Positions 1-7,200 of a stretch of 64,000 nt of DNA are shown here, in pieces. The notes beneath the pieces are model-generated. The model had not been told where the DNA came from. It saw only the letters and a program-made list of their open reading frames with translations, and made no database searches. This DNA comes from DASSBR01 sp035688265. Lineage in GTDB: Bacteria > Pseudomonadota > Gammaproteobacteria > Natronospirales > DASSBR01. The translations under genes were made by a program, and so were the position numbers. The stretch spans positions 62,001-126,000 of the forward strand of contig DASSNE010000055.1 of assembly GCA_035688265.1 (NCBI GenBank). The letters are read 5' to 3'. The stretch's first letter is position 1. Every line of letters begins with the position of its first letter.

Positions 1-88
1 ACTCGACCAGGTATTCGTTCGGCTCGCCCGTGTCCCATGGCGGCGGCTCATCGGTTGCGTAACTTTCGTTCCAGTCAGGATGCGGCAT
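1..88 (-). CDS. SAM-dependent methyltransferase, N-terminal fragment
   Basis: The reading frame starts at ATG (88-86) and runs off the left edge, leaving 29 codons. A strong ribosome binding site (GAGGAGG) sits just upstream of the ATG. The peptide begins MPHPDWNESYATDEPPPWD and continues TGEPNEYLVE. The PPWDTGEP signature close to the N-terminus is typical of small class I methyltransferases of the thiopurine/tellurite type, where it precedes the SAM-binding fold. The catalytic part is outside the window, so the substrate cannot be inferred. The gene is divergent from srkA across a 64-base gap. Confidence 0.6.
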   Translation of the reverse strand, partial: MPHPDWNESYATDEPPPWDTGEPNEYLVE

Positions 89-139
89 AACGAACCTCCT
101 CATCGGTAGCAGTCACCGCCCTGGGCGCCGAGCCACCAG

Positions 140-145
140 TATAAT
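140..145 (+). promoter_or_regulatory. -10 hexamer in front of srkA
   Basis: A perfect TATAAT ends seven bases before the srkA ATG, so the predicted transcript would begin at or within a base or two of the start codon. No Shine-Dalgarno sequence is seen and no convincing -35 element is found 17 bases upstream. This fits a leaderless or extended -10 promoter, but it is a prediction from one hexamer. Confidence 0.4.
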
Positions 146-152
146 CCGGCGG

Positions 153-1145
153 ATGGAAACCGCACCCGCAACCCCGTACGCCGAACTCACTCCCGACAAC
201 CTGCTGAACGCGATCGACGCCGCCGGCTGGCGCACCAATGGCAGCTTGCTCGCGCTCAACAGCTACGAAAACCGTGTGTACCAGGTCGGCATCGAAGACC
301 AGCCGCCGCTGGTGGCGAAATTTTACCGCCCCGGTCGCTGGAGCGATGCGGCGATTCTCGAAGAGCACGCATTCGTCGCCGAACTCGCCGGTCTGGATAT
401 TCCGGCGGTTGCGCCGCTGGCCGACGCGGCCGGCGCCACCCTGCTCCACCACCGCGGCTTCCGCTTCGCCCTGTTCCCGCGCCGCGGCGGCCATGCGCCC
501 GAGTTGGACTCCGCGACCAACCTCGAATGGCTGGGGCGCCTCATCGGCCGCATTCACGCCGCCGGCCGCGTCCGATCATTCGGCGAGCGCGCAACGATCG
601 ATGTTGAAAGTGTGGGCGTACCGGCGCGCGCGGCCGTACTGGAAAGCGGCTTTCTGCCTGCCGAACTCGTGCCGCGCTACGAAGAAGTCAGCGATGCGGT
701 GCTCGACGGCGCGCGCCGCGCCTTCGCCCGCACCGGACACTACCGGATGCTGCGGCTGCACGGCGACTGCCATCCCGGCAATATTCTCTGGACCGACGCC
801 GGCCCGCATTTCGTCGATTTCGACGACGCCGTCATGGGCCCGGCGCTGCAGGACTTGTGGATGCTTCTGTCAGGCGAACGCGCGGACATGGCGATGCAGC
901 TCGCCGCCGTGCTCGACGGCTATCGGCAATTTGCGGATTTCGACGCCGCTGAGCTGCACCTGCTCGAAGCGCTGCGCGCGCTGCGCATCATGCACTACGC
1001 GGGCTGGATCGCGCGCCGCTGGGAGGACCCGGCGTTCCCGCGAGCGTTTCCGTGGCTCGACTCGCCGCGCTACTGGGAGAATCACATCCAGAGCCTGCGC
1101 GAGCAGATCCCGCTCATCGATGAGCCGCCGCTGGAACTGCCGTAG
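153..1145 (+). CDS. srkA: Stress response kinase A (SrkA/RdoA/YihE family)
   Basis: This 330-residue protein matches the usual length and layout of SrkA, a cytoplasmic Ser/Thr protein kinase with the APH (aminoglycoside phosphotransferase-like) fold that protects gammaproteobacteria under envelope and oxidative stress. Visible marks are the N-terminal AxGWRTNG and SYENRVYQVG segment, the ATP-site lysine in PPLVAKFYRPGRW, the catalytic loop LHGDCHPGNILW (about residues 203-214) and the metal-binding FVDFDDAVMGP just after it. The C-terminus keeps the family's WIARRWEDPAFPRAFPW block. The start is ATG directly after a TATAAT box. It appears monocistronic. The kinase assignment is firm; its substrates are not known from sequence. 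Confidence 0.93.
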   Translation: METAPATPYAELTPDNLLNAIDAAGWRTNGSLLALNSYENRVYQVGIEDQPPLVAKFYRPGRWSDAAILEEHAFVAELAGLDIPAVAPLADAAGATLLHHRGFRFALFPRRGGHAPELDSATNLEWLGRLIGRIHAAGRVRSFGERATIDVESVGVPARAAVLESGFLPAELVPRYEEVSDAVLDGARRAFARTGHYRMLRLHGDCHPGNILWTDAGPHFVDFDDAVMGPALQDLWMLLSGERADMAMQLAAVLDGYRQFADFDAAELHLLEALRALRIMHYAGWIARRWEDPAFPRAFPWLDSPRYWENHIQSLREQIPLIDEPPLELP

Positions 1146-1172
1146 CGGAGCTTCATTGATTTGTCAGCCGTC

Positions 1173-1201
1173 TTGACTCCCATAATGGGAGCGGCTATCT
1201 T
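1173..1201 (+). promoter_or_regulatory. higBA promoter with embedded operator palindrome
   Basis: TTGACT (1173-1178) and TATCTT (1196-1201) are separated by exactly 17 bases, a good sigma-70 promoter. A perfect 7-bp inverted repeat with a one-base centre, CTCCCAT-A-ATGGGAG (1177-1191), fills the spacer. This is where an autoregulating HTH antitoxin such as HigA would block polymerase. The predicted transcript start is about 1208, two bases before the higB ATG. Confidence 0.7.
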
Positions 1202-1209
1202 TCGGTCAA

Positions 1210-1503
1210 ATGAGAATCATAGCGAAACGGGCGCTACGTGAATTTTGGGAGAAGCACGCGGATGCCAAAGGTCCATTGGAAGCCTGGCATTCCGAAGTGA
1301 AGGCCGCCGACTGGGGTGGGCCGCAGGATGTCAAAGCTCGCTACGCACGTGCAAGCTTTGTGGGAGACAACCGGGTTGTCTTCGACATTGGCGGTAACAA
1401 ATACCGGCTGGTCGTAAAAATGAACTATTTGTACAAGGTTGCGTACGTCCGATTCATCGGCACGCATGCCGAATATGATCGAATTAATGTCGAGGAGGTG
1501 TAA
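1210..1503 (+). CDS. higB: HigB-type toxin, RelE-superfamily mRNA interferase
   Basis: The 97-residue product has the complete HigB layout: MRIIAKRALREFWEKH at the N-terminus, the basic and aromatic core KARYARASFVGDNRVVFDIGGNKYRLV, and the C-terminal YVRFIGTHAEYDRI. HigB toxins bind ribosomes and cut translated mRNA. The stop codon overlaps the start of the antitoxin gene (TAATG), the toxin-first order that defines higBA. No Shine-Dalgarno precedes the ATG and the predicted leader is only about two bases, whereas higA has a strong one, so antitoxin should be made in excess. The gene looks intact. Confidence 0.92.
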   Translation: MRIIAKRALREFWEKHADAKGPLEAWHSEVKAADWGGPQDVKARYARASFVGDNRVVFDIGGNKYRLVVKMNYLYKVAYVRFIGTHAEYDRINVEEV

Positions 1504-1871
1504 TGGACATTCGGCCAATTCATAACGAGAGCGATCACGACGTAGCCCTTGCCCGGTTGCAGACGCTCATGGATGCGACGCCTGGCACCCCGGAGGGCGA
1601 TGAGTTTGAGGTTCTCGTTACGCTCGTTGAAGCGTACGAAGCCAAGCATTTTCCGATTGATCCGCCCGATCCGGTGGACGCGATCCGTTTTCGGATGGAC
1701 CAGCAAGGCCTGTCCCGCAAGGACCTGGAACCTTACATCGGCCATAGCGGCCGGGTCTCCGAAGTCCTGAACCGCCGCCGCGCGCTGTCGCTGGATATGA
1801 TCCGCCGTCTTCACGAAGGCTTGGGCATTCCGCTGGAAAGCTTGATTCAGCCGATAAAAGCAGCGTCGTGA
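1503..1871 (+). CDS. higA: HigA-type antitoxin, XRE helix-turn-helix
   Basis: A 122-residue antitoxin that neutralises HigB and represses the operon. The N-terminal half is the acidic toxin-binding part (TPEGDEFEVLVTLVEAYE, then FPIDPPDPVDAIRFRMDQQG). The C-terminal half is an XRE-type DNA-binding domain (LSRKDLEPYIGHSGRVSEVL followed by NRRRALSLDMIRRLHEGLGI). The start overlaps the higB stop by one base, and GAGGAGG lies seven bases upstream inside higB. The likely target is the palindrome at 1177-1191. Length and motifs are typical of the family. Confidence 0.92.
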   Translation: MDIRPIHNESDHDVALARLQTLMDATPGTPEGDEFEVLVTLVEAYEAKHFPIDPPDPVDAIRFRMDQQGLSRKDLEPYIGHSGRVSEVLNRRRALSLDMIRRLHEGLGIPLESLIQPIKAAS

Positions 1872-1888
1872 TTCCTAGAATCGCGGGT

Positions 1889-2060
1889 TCAAATCTCGCT
1901 CCCGCTTCGGGGGCGTTGCAGTCGCCGATCCAGCGTCCAGAGGCGTGTCGATGTCAGTAACACCGACTACCAGCACGGTGCCCTAGTGGAGCGCCGGCCA
2001 GCAATTGAATGCCGCGCGCCAGATACTGGTGATCCAGACAGACGTATCGACGAGGGTCAT
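1889..2060 (-). pseudogene. vapC: vapC remnant: PIN toxin with internal deletion and frameshift
   Basis: The ATG at 2060 overlaps the vapB stop codon (ATGA), as in intact vapBC operons. The first residues, MTLVDTSVWI, are the classic VapC N-terminus with the first PIN-domain aspartate. The frame then ends at a TAG (1985-1983) after 25 codons. In a second frame the DNA encodes LLTSTRLWTLDRRLQ and stops at 1889, which resembles the C-terminal LxTxDRRL segment of VapC. The roughly 70 to 80 central residues that carry the other catalytic acids are missing. The toxin cannot be functional. Confidence 0.7.
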
Positions 2061-2254
2061 GGCGCCGCGGACCGGCGGCGCGGCGCGATTCGGGCATGGG
2101 AATCGCTGCCGCCAAGCCGGGCCAGTCTCCGGGCGCTCTCGCGCGCGATCAACGCGCGCATGCCTTCGTTCACCAAAGCGTCGCGGTCGGTCAGGCCGGT
2201 GAGCCGCTCTGCTTCATCAAGAAGCTTTTTGTCAATCGTGACGGTTGTTCGCAT
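2057..2254 (-). CDS. vapB: VapB-type antitoxin, ribbon-helix-helix
   Basis: A 65-residue protein starting MRTTVTIDKKLLDEAERLTG, the standard VapB family beginning in which the RTTVTID strand forms the DNA-binding ribbon. The middle, LTDRDALVNEGMRALIARES, supplies the helices. Its ATG at 2254 is preferred to more distant upstream starts because the homologous region begins there. The 3' end overlaps the start of the broken vapC. With no toxin left it may persist only as an autoregulator or may be decaying. A matching inverted repeat lies just upstream (2259-2278). Confidence 0.85.
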   Translation of the reverse strand: MRTTVTIDKKLLDEAERLTGLTDRDALVNEGMRALIARESARRLARLGGSDSHARIAPRRRSAAP

Positions 2255-2258
2255 GGTT

Positions 2259-2278
2259 TGCCTCAAGCATATGAGGCA
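2259..2278 (-). promoter_or_regulatory. Likely vapB operator palindrome
   Basis: TGCCTCA and TGAGGCA form a perfect 7-bp inverted repeat around a six-base centre that reads TATGCT on the gene strand, a plausible -10 element. It lies 5 to 24 bases upstream of the vapB ATG, the usual place for VapB or VapBC autoregulation. Confidence 0.55.
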
Positions 2279-2294
2279 CAACATCATGTCATGC

Positions 2295-2365
2295 GCAGCG
2301 CCAATTAAAAAAGCCGGCATAAAACACATAAAACCGGGCTTTTTATTGGCGTCCCCAAGGGGATT
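2295..2365. repeat. Duplicate of the tRNA-Glu 3' end and terminator
   Basis: This 71-base stretch repeats, with a ten-base insertion and a few changes, the segment at 2481-2541. It contains a copy of the terminator hairpin and, at its right end, the last 19 or so bases of tRNA-Glu including the encoded CCA. It cannot itself form a tRNA. A 3'-end duplication next to a tRNA gene is the typical footprint of site-specific integration. Confidence 0.75.
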
Positions 2366-2399
2366 ATTGCGGGCATCCTGCCCTCCACCCCTTCGGGGC

Positions 2400-2444
2400 C
2401 AGCGCCGCGGACGGCGCTGTTCAAAATTGCTCCGGGCAATTTTG
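2400..2444. other. Two adjacent short hairpins between the tRNA-Glu repeats
   Basis: Between the two direct repeats there is no gene. The segment holds an inverted repeat CAGCGCC/GGCGCTG (2400-2406 and 2413-2419) and a second one CAAAATTGC/GCAATTTTG (2422-2430 and 2436-2444). Neither is followed by a run of T on either strand, so they are not obvious terminators. Confidence 0.5.
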
Positions 2445-2480
2445 TCGAACCCCTCCATATAGCGGGGTTCGAACTGCTTC

Positions 2481-2541
2481 GCAGCGCCAATAAAAAACCC
2501 GGCATAAAACCGGGCTTTTTATTGGCGTCCCCAAGGGGATT
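2481..2541. repeat. Parent copy of the tRNA-Glu 3' direct repeat
   Basis: This 61-base segment is the counterpart of 2295-2365. It spans the terminator downstream of tRNA-Glu and the 3' portion of the tRNA gene itself. The identical part includes the acceptor-stem 3' strand and part of the T arm. Confidence 0.75.
2491..2520 (-). terminator. Rho-independent terminator after tRNA-Glu
   Basis: On the minus strand a hairpin with stem CCCGG/CCGGG and a seven-base loop is followed directly by a run of six T. It begins three bases beyond the encoded CCA of tRNA-Glu. The flanking A and T runs on both sides mean it could also act on the plus strand. Confidence 0.8.
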
Positions 2542-2598
2542 CGAACCCCTGTTGCCGCCGTGAAAGGGCAGTGTCCTAGGCCTCTAGACGATGGGGAC
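2523..2598 (-). tRNA. tRNA-Glu (anticodon TTC)
   Basis: The 76-base gene begins GTCCCCATCGTCTAGAGGCC and ends with an encoded CCA. The acceptor stem pairs GTCCCC with GGGGAC, the T arm reads GGGGTTCGAATCCCC, and the anticodon loop CTTTCAC gives TTC for glutamate. It lies upstream of a matched terminator and close to gltX, which charges it. Confidence 0.97.
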
Positions 2599-2631
2599 GT
2601 CGTTACGCAGTTGCCGCCGTGGCGGTGTAAT

Positions 2632-2707
2632 TGGTGGAGCTAGGCGGGATCGAACCGCCGACCTCCTGCATGCCATGCAGGCGCTCTCCCAGCTGAGCTA
2701 TAGCCCC
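2632..2707 (-). tRNA. tRNA-Ala (anticodon GGC)
   Basis: The 76-base gene starts GGGGCTATAGCTCAGCTGGG and ends with an encoded CCA. The anticodon stem-loop CTGCATGGCATGCAG gives GGC for alanine, and the T arm is GGCGGTTCGATCCCGCC. It precedes tRNA-Glu by 33 bases on the same strand, so the two are probably cotranscribed, perhaps also with gltX 50 bases upstream. Confidence 0.97.
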
Positions 2708-2757
2708 GAAACGAGCCGGCTATTTTCCGCGACCGGGGCGGACGTGTCAACCTGAAG

Positions 2758-4176
2758 TTATGCGTCCGGCGCCGCCGTTGAACAGAATTCCACCGCCCTG
2801 GCCAGTCGCTGCAACGTCTTCTCCCGCCCCAGCAGCGCCAGCGTCGCATCGATCGGCGGCGAGACCGTGCCGCCGGAAATCGCCACCCTGATCGGCTGCG
2901 CGACCTTGCCGAGCTTGAGTTCGCGCTCGGCCGCGATGGCCTGCACGATCTCGTGAATTGGTTCGGCGCGCCATTCCGGCAAAGCGGACAGGCGCGACTG
3001 AACCTCTTCCAGCACCGGCCTGGCCTCGGCCGTCAGGTTTTTGCGCGCCGCCTTCGGGTCGTACTCTTGCGGCTCTTCGAAAAAGAATCGACTGCTTTCC
3101 GCCATCTGCTTGAGCGTCTTGGCCCGCTCGCGCTGGCATTCGACCAGTGCGTCCAGCGCCGGGCCGCCGATGGTGTCAATGCCCTGCCGATCGAGATGCC
3201 ACGCCAGCTCCATGGCGAGTTCGGCGACATCCGTCGTCTTGATGTAGTGCTGGTTCAGCCACAGCAGCTTTTCCGGGTTGATCGCCGACGCCGACTGGTT
3301 CACGTCGACCAGATCGAACAGCTCGATCATTTCCTCTCGGCTGAAGATCTCCTGGTCGCCGTGCGCCCAGCCGAGGCGCACCAGGTAGTTGACGATTGCA
3401 TCGGGCAGAAAGCCATCTTCGCGGTACTGCATGACGCTGACCGCGCCGTGACGCTTGGACAGCTTCGCTCCATCCGGCCCCAGAATCATCGGCAGGTGCG
3501 CATAGCTCGGTGGCGTCGCGCCGAGCGCCTTGAAGATGTTGATCTGGCGCGGAGTGTTGTTGAGGTGATCGTCGCCGCGAATGACGTGCGTTACGCTCAT
3601 GTCCATGTCGTCGACGACGACGGTGAAGTTGTAGGTCGGCGTGCCGTCGGCGCGCGCGATGATCAGGTCGTCCAGTTCGGCATTGTTGAACGTGACGCGA
3701 CCGCGTACCTGGTCGTCGACCACTGTTTGTCCGGTTTGCGGGCTCTTGAAGCGCACCACCGGATCGACGCCTTCACGCGGCTCGGTGCGCTCGCGGCAAC
3801 GGCCGTCGTAGCGCGGCTTTTCCTTGCGCGCCATCTGCTCGGCGCGCATCGCCTCCAGCTCGTCCTTGGTGCAGTAGCAGTGATAGGCATGGCCGGCGTC
3901 GAGCAACTGCTGCACGACTTCCTTGTAACGGTCGAAGCGCTGCGTCTGGTAGAACGGCCCCTCATCCGGCGTCAGTTCCAGCCAGGCCATGCCGTCCAGA
4001 ATCGCCTGCACCGCCTCGGGCGTCGAGCGCTCGCGATCGGTGTCTTCGATGCGCAGGATGAAGTCACCGTTGTGACGGCGGGCGTACAGCCAGCAGAACA
4101 GCGCCGTGCGGGCGCCACCGATGTGCAGGTAGCCGGTCGGGCTGGGCGCGAAACGGGTGCGGACGACTGATTTCAT
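2758..4176 (-). CDS. gltX: Glutamate--tRNA ligase
   Basis: A 472-residue class I aminoacyl-tRNA synthetase that attaches glutamate to tRNA-Glu. The HIGG form of the HIGH motif lies at residues 18-21 after FAPSPTGYL, and the KMSKS equivalent is KLSKR at 238-242. The zinc-binding region is represented by CYCTKDELEAMRAEQMARKE (about 100-119). The C-terminal alpha-helical anticodon-binding domain is complete, ending near the stop. Length is typical of the bacterial enzyme. The gene sits upstream of tRNA-Ala and tRNA-Glu on the same strand. The start is ATG at 4176. Confidence 0.97.
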   Translation of the reverse strand: MKSVVRTRFAPSPTGYLHIGGARTALFCWLYARRHNGDFILRIEDTDRERSTPEAVQAILDGMAWLELTPDEGPFYQTQRFDRYKEVVQQLLDAGHAYHCYCTKDELEAMRAEQMARKEKPRYDGRCRERTEPREGVDPVVRFKSPQTGQTVVDDQVRGRVTFNNAELDDLIIARADGTPTYNFTVVVDDMDMSVTHVIRGDDHLNNTPRQINIFKALGATPPSYAHLPMILGPDGAKLSKRHGAVSVMQYREDGFLPDAIVNYLVRLGWAHGDQEIFSREEMIELFDLVDVNQSASAINPEKLLWLNQHYIKTTDVAELAMELAWHLDRQGIDTIGGPALDALVECQRERAKTLKQMAESSRFFFEEPQEYDPKAARKNLTAEARPVLEEVQSRLSALPEWRAEPIHEIVQAIAAERELKLGKVAQPIRVAISGGTVSPPIDATLALLGREKTLQRLARAVEFCSTAAPDA

Positions 4177-4213
4177 GGGTAAAAGTTCAGGTTCTTGGAC
4201 AAGGTGTCTTATT

Positions 4214-7200
4214 TTACAAATTAATACGGCTGGAATCGCGGTTTACTTCGCTTGCTTCCTCATAATCAACAGCCGCAAGGCTGGCGTACAACAGCGTTTG
4301 AATTTCTTTCAGCAGTGGCCGCATTGCTGCGGGATCGCTTTTGGCGCCAGCAGATTCGAGCTTGCCGACAGCACTGCCAAAAGCGCTCAAGCCAAGGCTT
4401 GCCGCCGACCCCGCCAGACGATGGGCGGCGGCGCCCACGCCCGCCATGTCGCCTGCATCCAGCATCACTGCCATTTCGTCCAGCGTGCGTTCCGCAAGCT
4501 CGCGAAATACCTCGACCAGCGAAGTCGTCTGAGCCGCACCTAACGCGCACCGATGCGCAGTGAACAACGTTTTGTCCAGCAGAGTCTCGCCAACGCCTCC
4601 GACTGGTCGCGCCTGCCGCGCAAGTGCCTGCTGCAATTCGCCGGCGCGAAACGGTTTGGCCAATACGGCGCTCATGCCGGCGGCCAGGCACTCGGCAATG
4701 TCGGCCGGGCCGGCACTCGCGGTCAATCCGATAACCGGCACACTTGAGTGCCGCGCATCCGGCAATTCACGAATGCGACGCGTAGCCTCGAGCCCGTCCA
4801 TTTCCGGCATTTGCACGTCCATCAGGACCGCATCAAAACACTCCTCGCCGGTGATTCTTTCCAATACCTGGCGGCCGTTTTCGACCGCCTCAACCGTATG
4901 TCCTGCCTGTTCCAGCAGCCCGACGGCGACCTGCCGATTGATAAGCACATCGTCGGCAAGCAGCAACCTTAGCGGTCGGGCATCGGCGCCCTCGTCGTCG
5001 GGTTGTTTCTCCAACTGCGCCGCGGCGCCTGCCGGACAGTCGAGCTCGAACCAAAACGTCGAACCCTGCCCGAGCTTGCTGTCAAAGCCGATAGAGCCGC
5101 CCTGGCCTTCAACAAGGCGCTTGCAGATGACCAGTCCCAGGCCGGTGCCTCCGTATTGCCGGTTAATCGAGGCGTCGGCCTGGCTGAAGGTCTGGAATAA
5201 AGCAGCGCGCTGGTCTTCACTAATGCCAATACCACTGTCGGCGATGATAAAACGCAGTCGATCGCCTGCCCCGGCACGAACCACCGTCACACTGACTTCG
5301 CCGGCATCAGTGAACTTGATGGCGTTGGCGACGAGATTGAGGATGATTTGCCTGAGCCGTGCCGGATCACCAAGTACGTTGTCCGGGACATCGGCGGCCA
5401 TTTCAGCATAAAGCCTGAGCCCCTTTTCAGTCGCGCGGGTTTGCATCAGCATGATCATGCTGTCAAGCAGGCGGCCGAGGCTGAAATCGACGCGCTCGAA
5501 CACTATTTTGCCCGCTTCGATTTTGGCGTAGTCCAGCACGTCGTTCAGGATGGCGAGCAGCGCGTCGCCCGCATAACGCATCGTTTCTACGTACTCGCGC
5601 TGCCGCTGGTCCAGCCGCGTATGCAGCAATAACTGCAGCATGCCGAGCACGCCATTCAGCGGCGTTCGGATTTCATGGCTCATCATCGCGAAGAACGCCG
5701 ACTTCATCCTGCTTTCCCGTGCAGCATAAGCCACCTCCCGGCGCATCAGAAAATAACGGACAAGCGTCATTACGAGCAGCAGCCCGCCGAGGGCATACAA
5801 CGAATACGCCCACCACGTACGCCATGGCGGCGGCAAAATGTGCAGCGTGATGCTCGCGCCGGTGTTATTCCAGATGCCGCTGTTGCCGCTCGCGCGCACG
5901 TGGAACACGTAATCGCCGGGATTGAGATTCGTGTAGGTGGCGATGCGATGATCTGCGTCCGTCCCGATCCAGTGGTCGTTAAAGCCTGTCAATTTATATT
6001 GGTAGCGGGTGGCGCCCGGCTGTGCGTAATCGAGTGCGGCAAACTCGAAGGCGAGTACTTTTTGCCGATAATTGAGCGTGATGCTCTTGAGGCTTTGCAG
6101 CGACGAGCGCAAATGGAAAGCATTGTCGCCCGAGTGCCCGACATTGACCGGCTTGTTGTCGATCAGGAACCGGGTCAGCACGACCGGCGGCACGTAACGG
6201 CTGCCAGCCAGCGTCGCGGGATTGAACGCACTGATGCCGTTAACGCCACCGAAGTACAGCGTTCCGTCGTATCCGCGGTGACACGCGAACGAATTGTACT
6301 CGTTCCCCTGCAAGCCGTCCGCCTCAGTCCACGTGTGAAACACGCCGGTTTCGGGGTTGAACTGCGACAGACCATTGTTGGTGCTGATCCAAAGCCCACC
6401 ATTCGCGTCGCGCAGCACGCATAACACCAGGTTGTCCGCCAAGCCATCTCCCGCGTCGTAGTGCGTGAACTTTCCGGTTTCGACATCGAATCGATAGAGG
6501 CCGTCGCGCGTCCCCAGCCACAGCACGCCGGGTTTGCCGCCGACGATACTGAGCACGCTATTCTGAGCAGTCGTGCTGCCGGGAAGATATTTGTCGAAGC
6601 CGCCGGTATCCGGATTGAAACGGTTCAATCCGCGTTGGTCTGTCCCGATCCACAAGCGGCCGCGGCGGTCCCTGTAAAGCCAGTTCACGCGATTGCCGCT
6701 GAGGCTCGCGGGATTGTCCGGATCGTGACGGTAATGTCTGAACCGGCCGGTGACCGGATCGAATCGATCCAGCCCGGCACCCCAAAGGCCAATCCAGAGG
6801 TTGCCGTCTTTGCTTTGCTGCAGCGCCACGACGGAATGACCGCCGAGACTGTTCGGGTCGTTCACGTCGTGGCGGTAATGCCTGAATTTTCCGGTCACCG
6901 GATCGAGCCGGTCGAGCCCGCTCGAATTGGTACCTACCCATAATGCGCCATCGCGCGTCTGCAGCAAGGCGCGAATCGCATCGCCGCCAAGACTCGCCGG
7001 ATCGCCCGGCCGATGGCGATAATGCTTGAACGTGCCGGTCGCGGGATCGAGGCGATCAAGACCCTTGCCGTAGGTGCCGATCCACACGGCGCCGTCACGG
7101 GTCTGATCAATCGGCATCACGATATTTTGCGCCAGGCTCGTCGGATCGCCCGGCCGGTGCCGCCAGGTGCGAAACTGCTCCCGCAGCGGCAGGTACTTGT

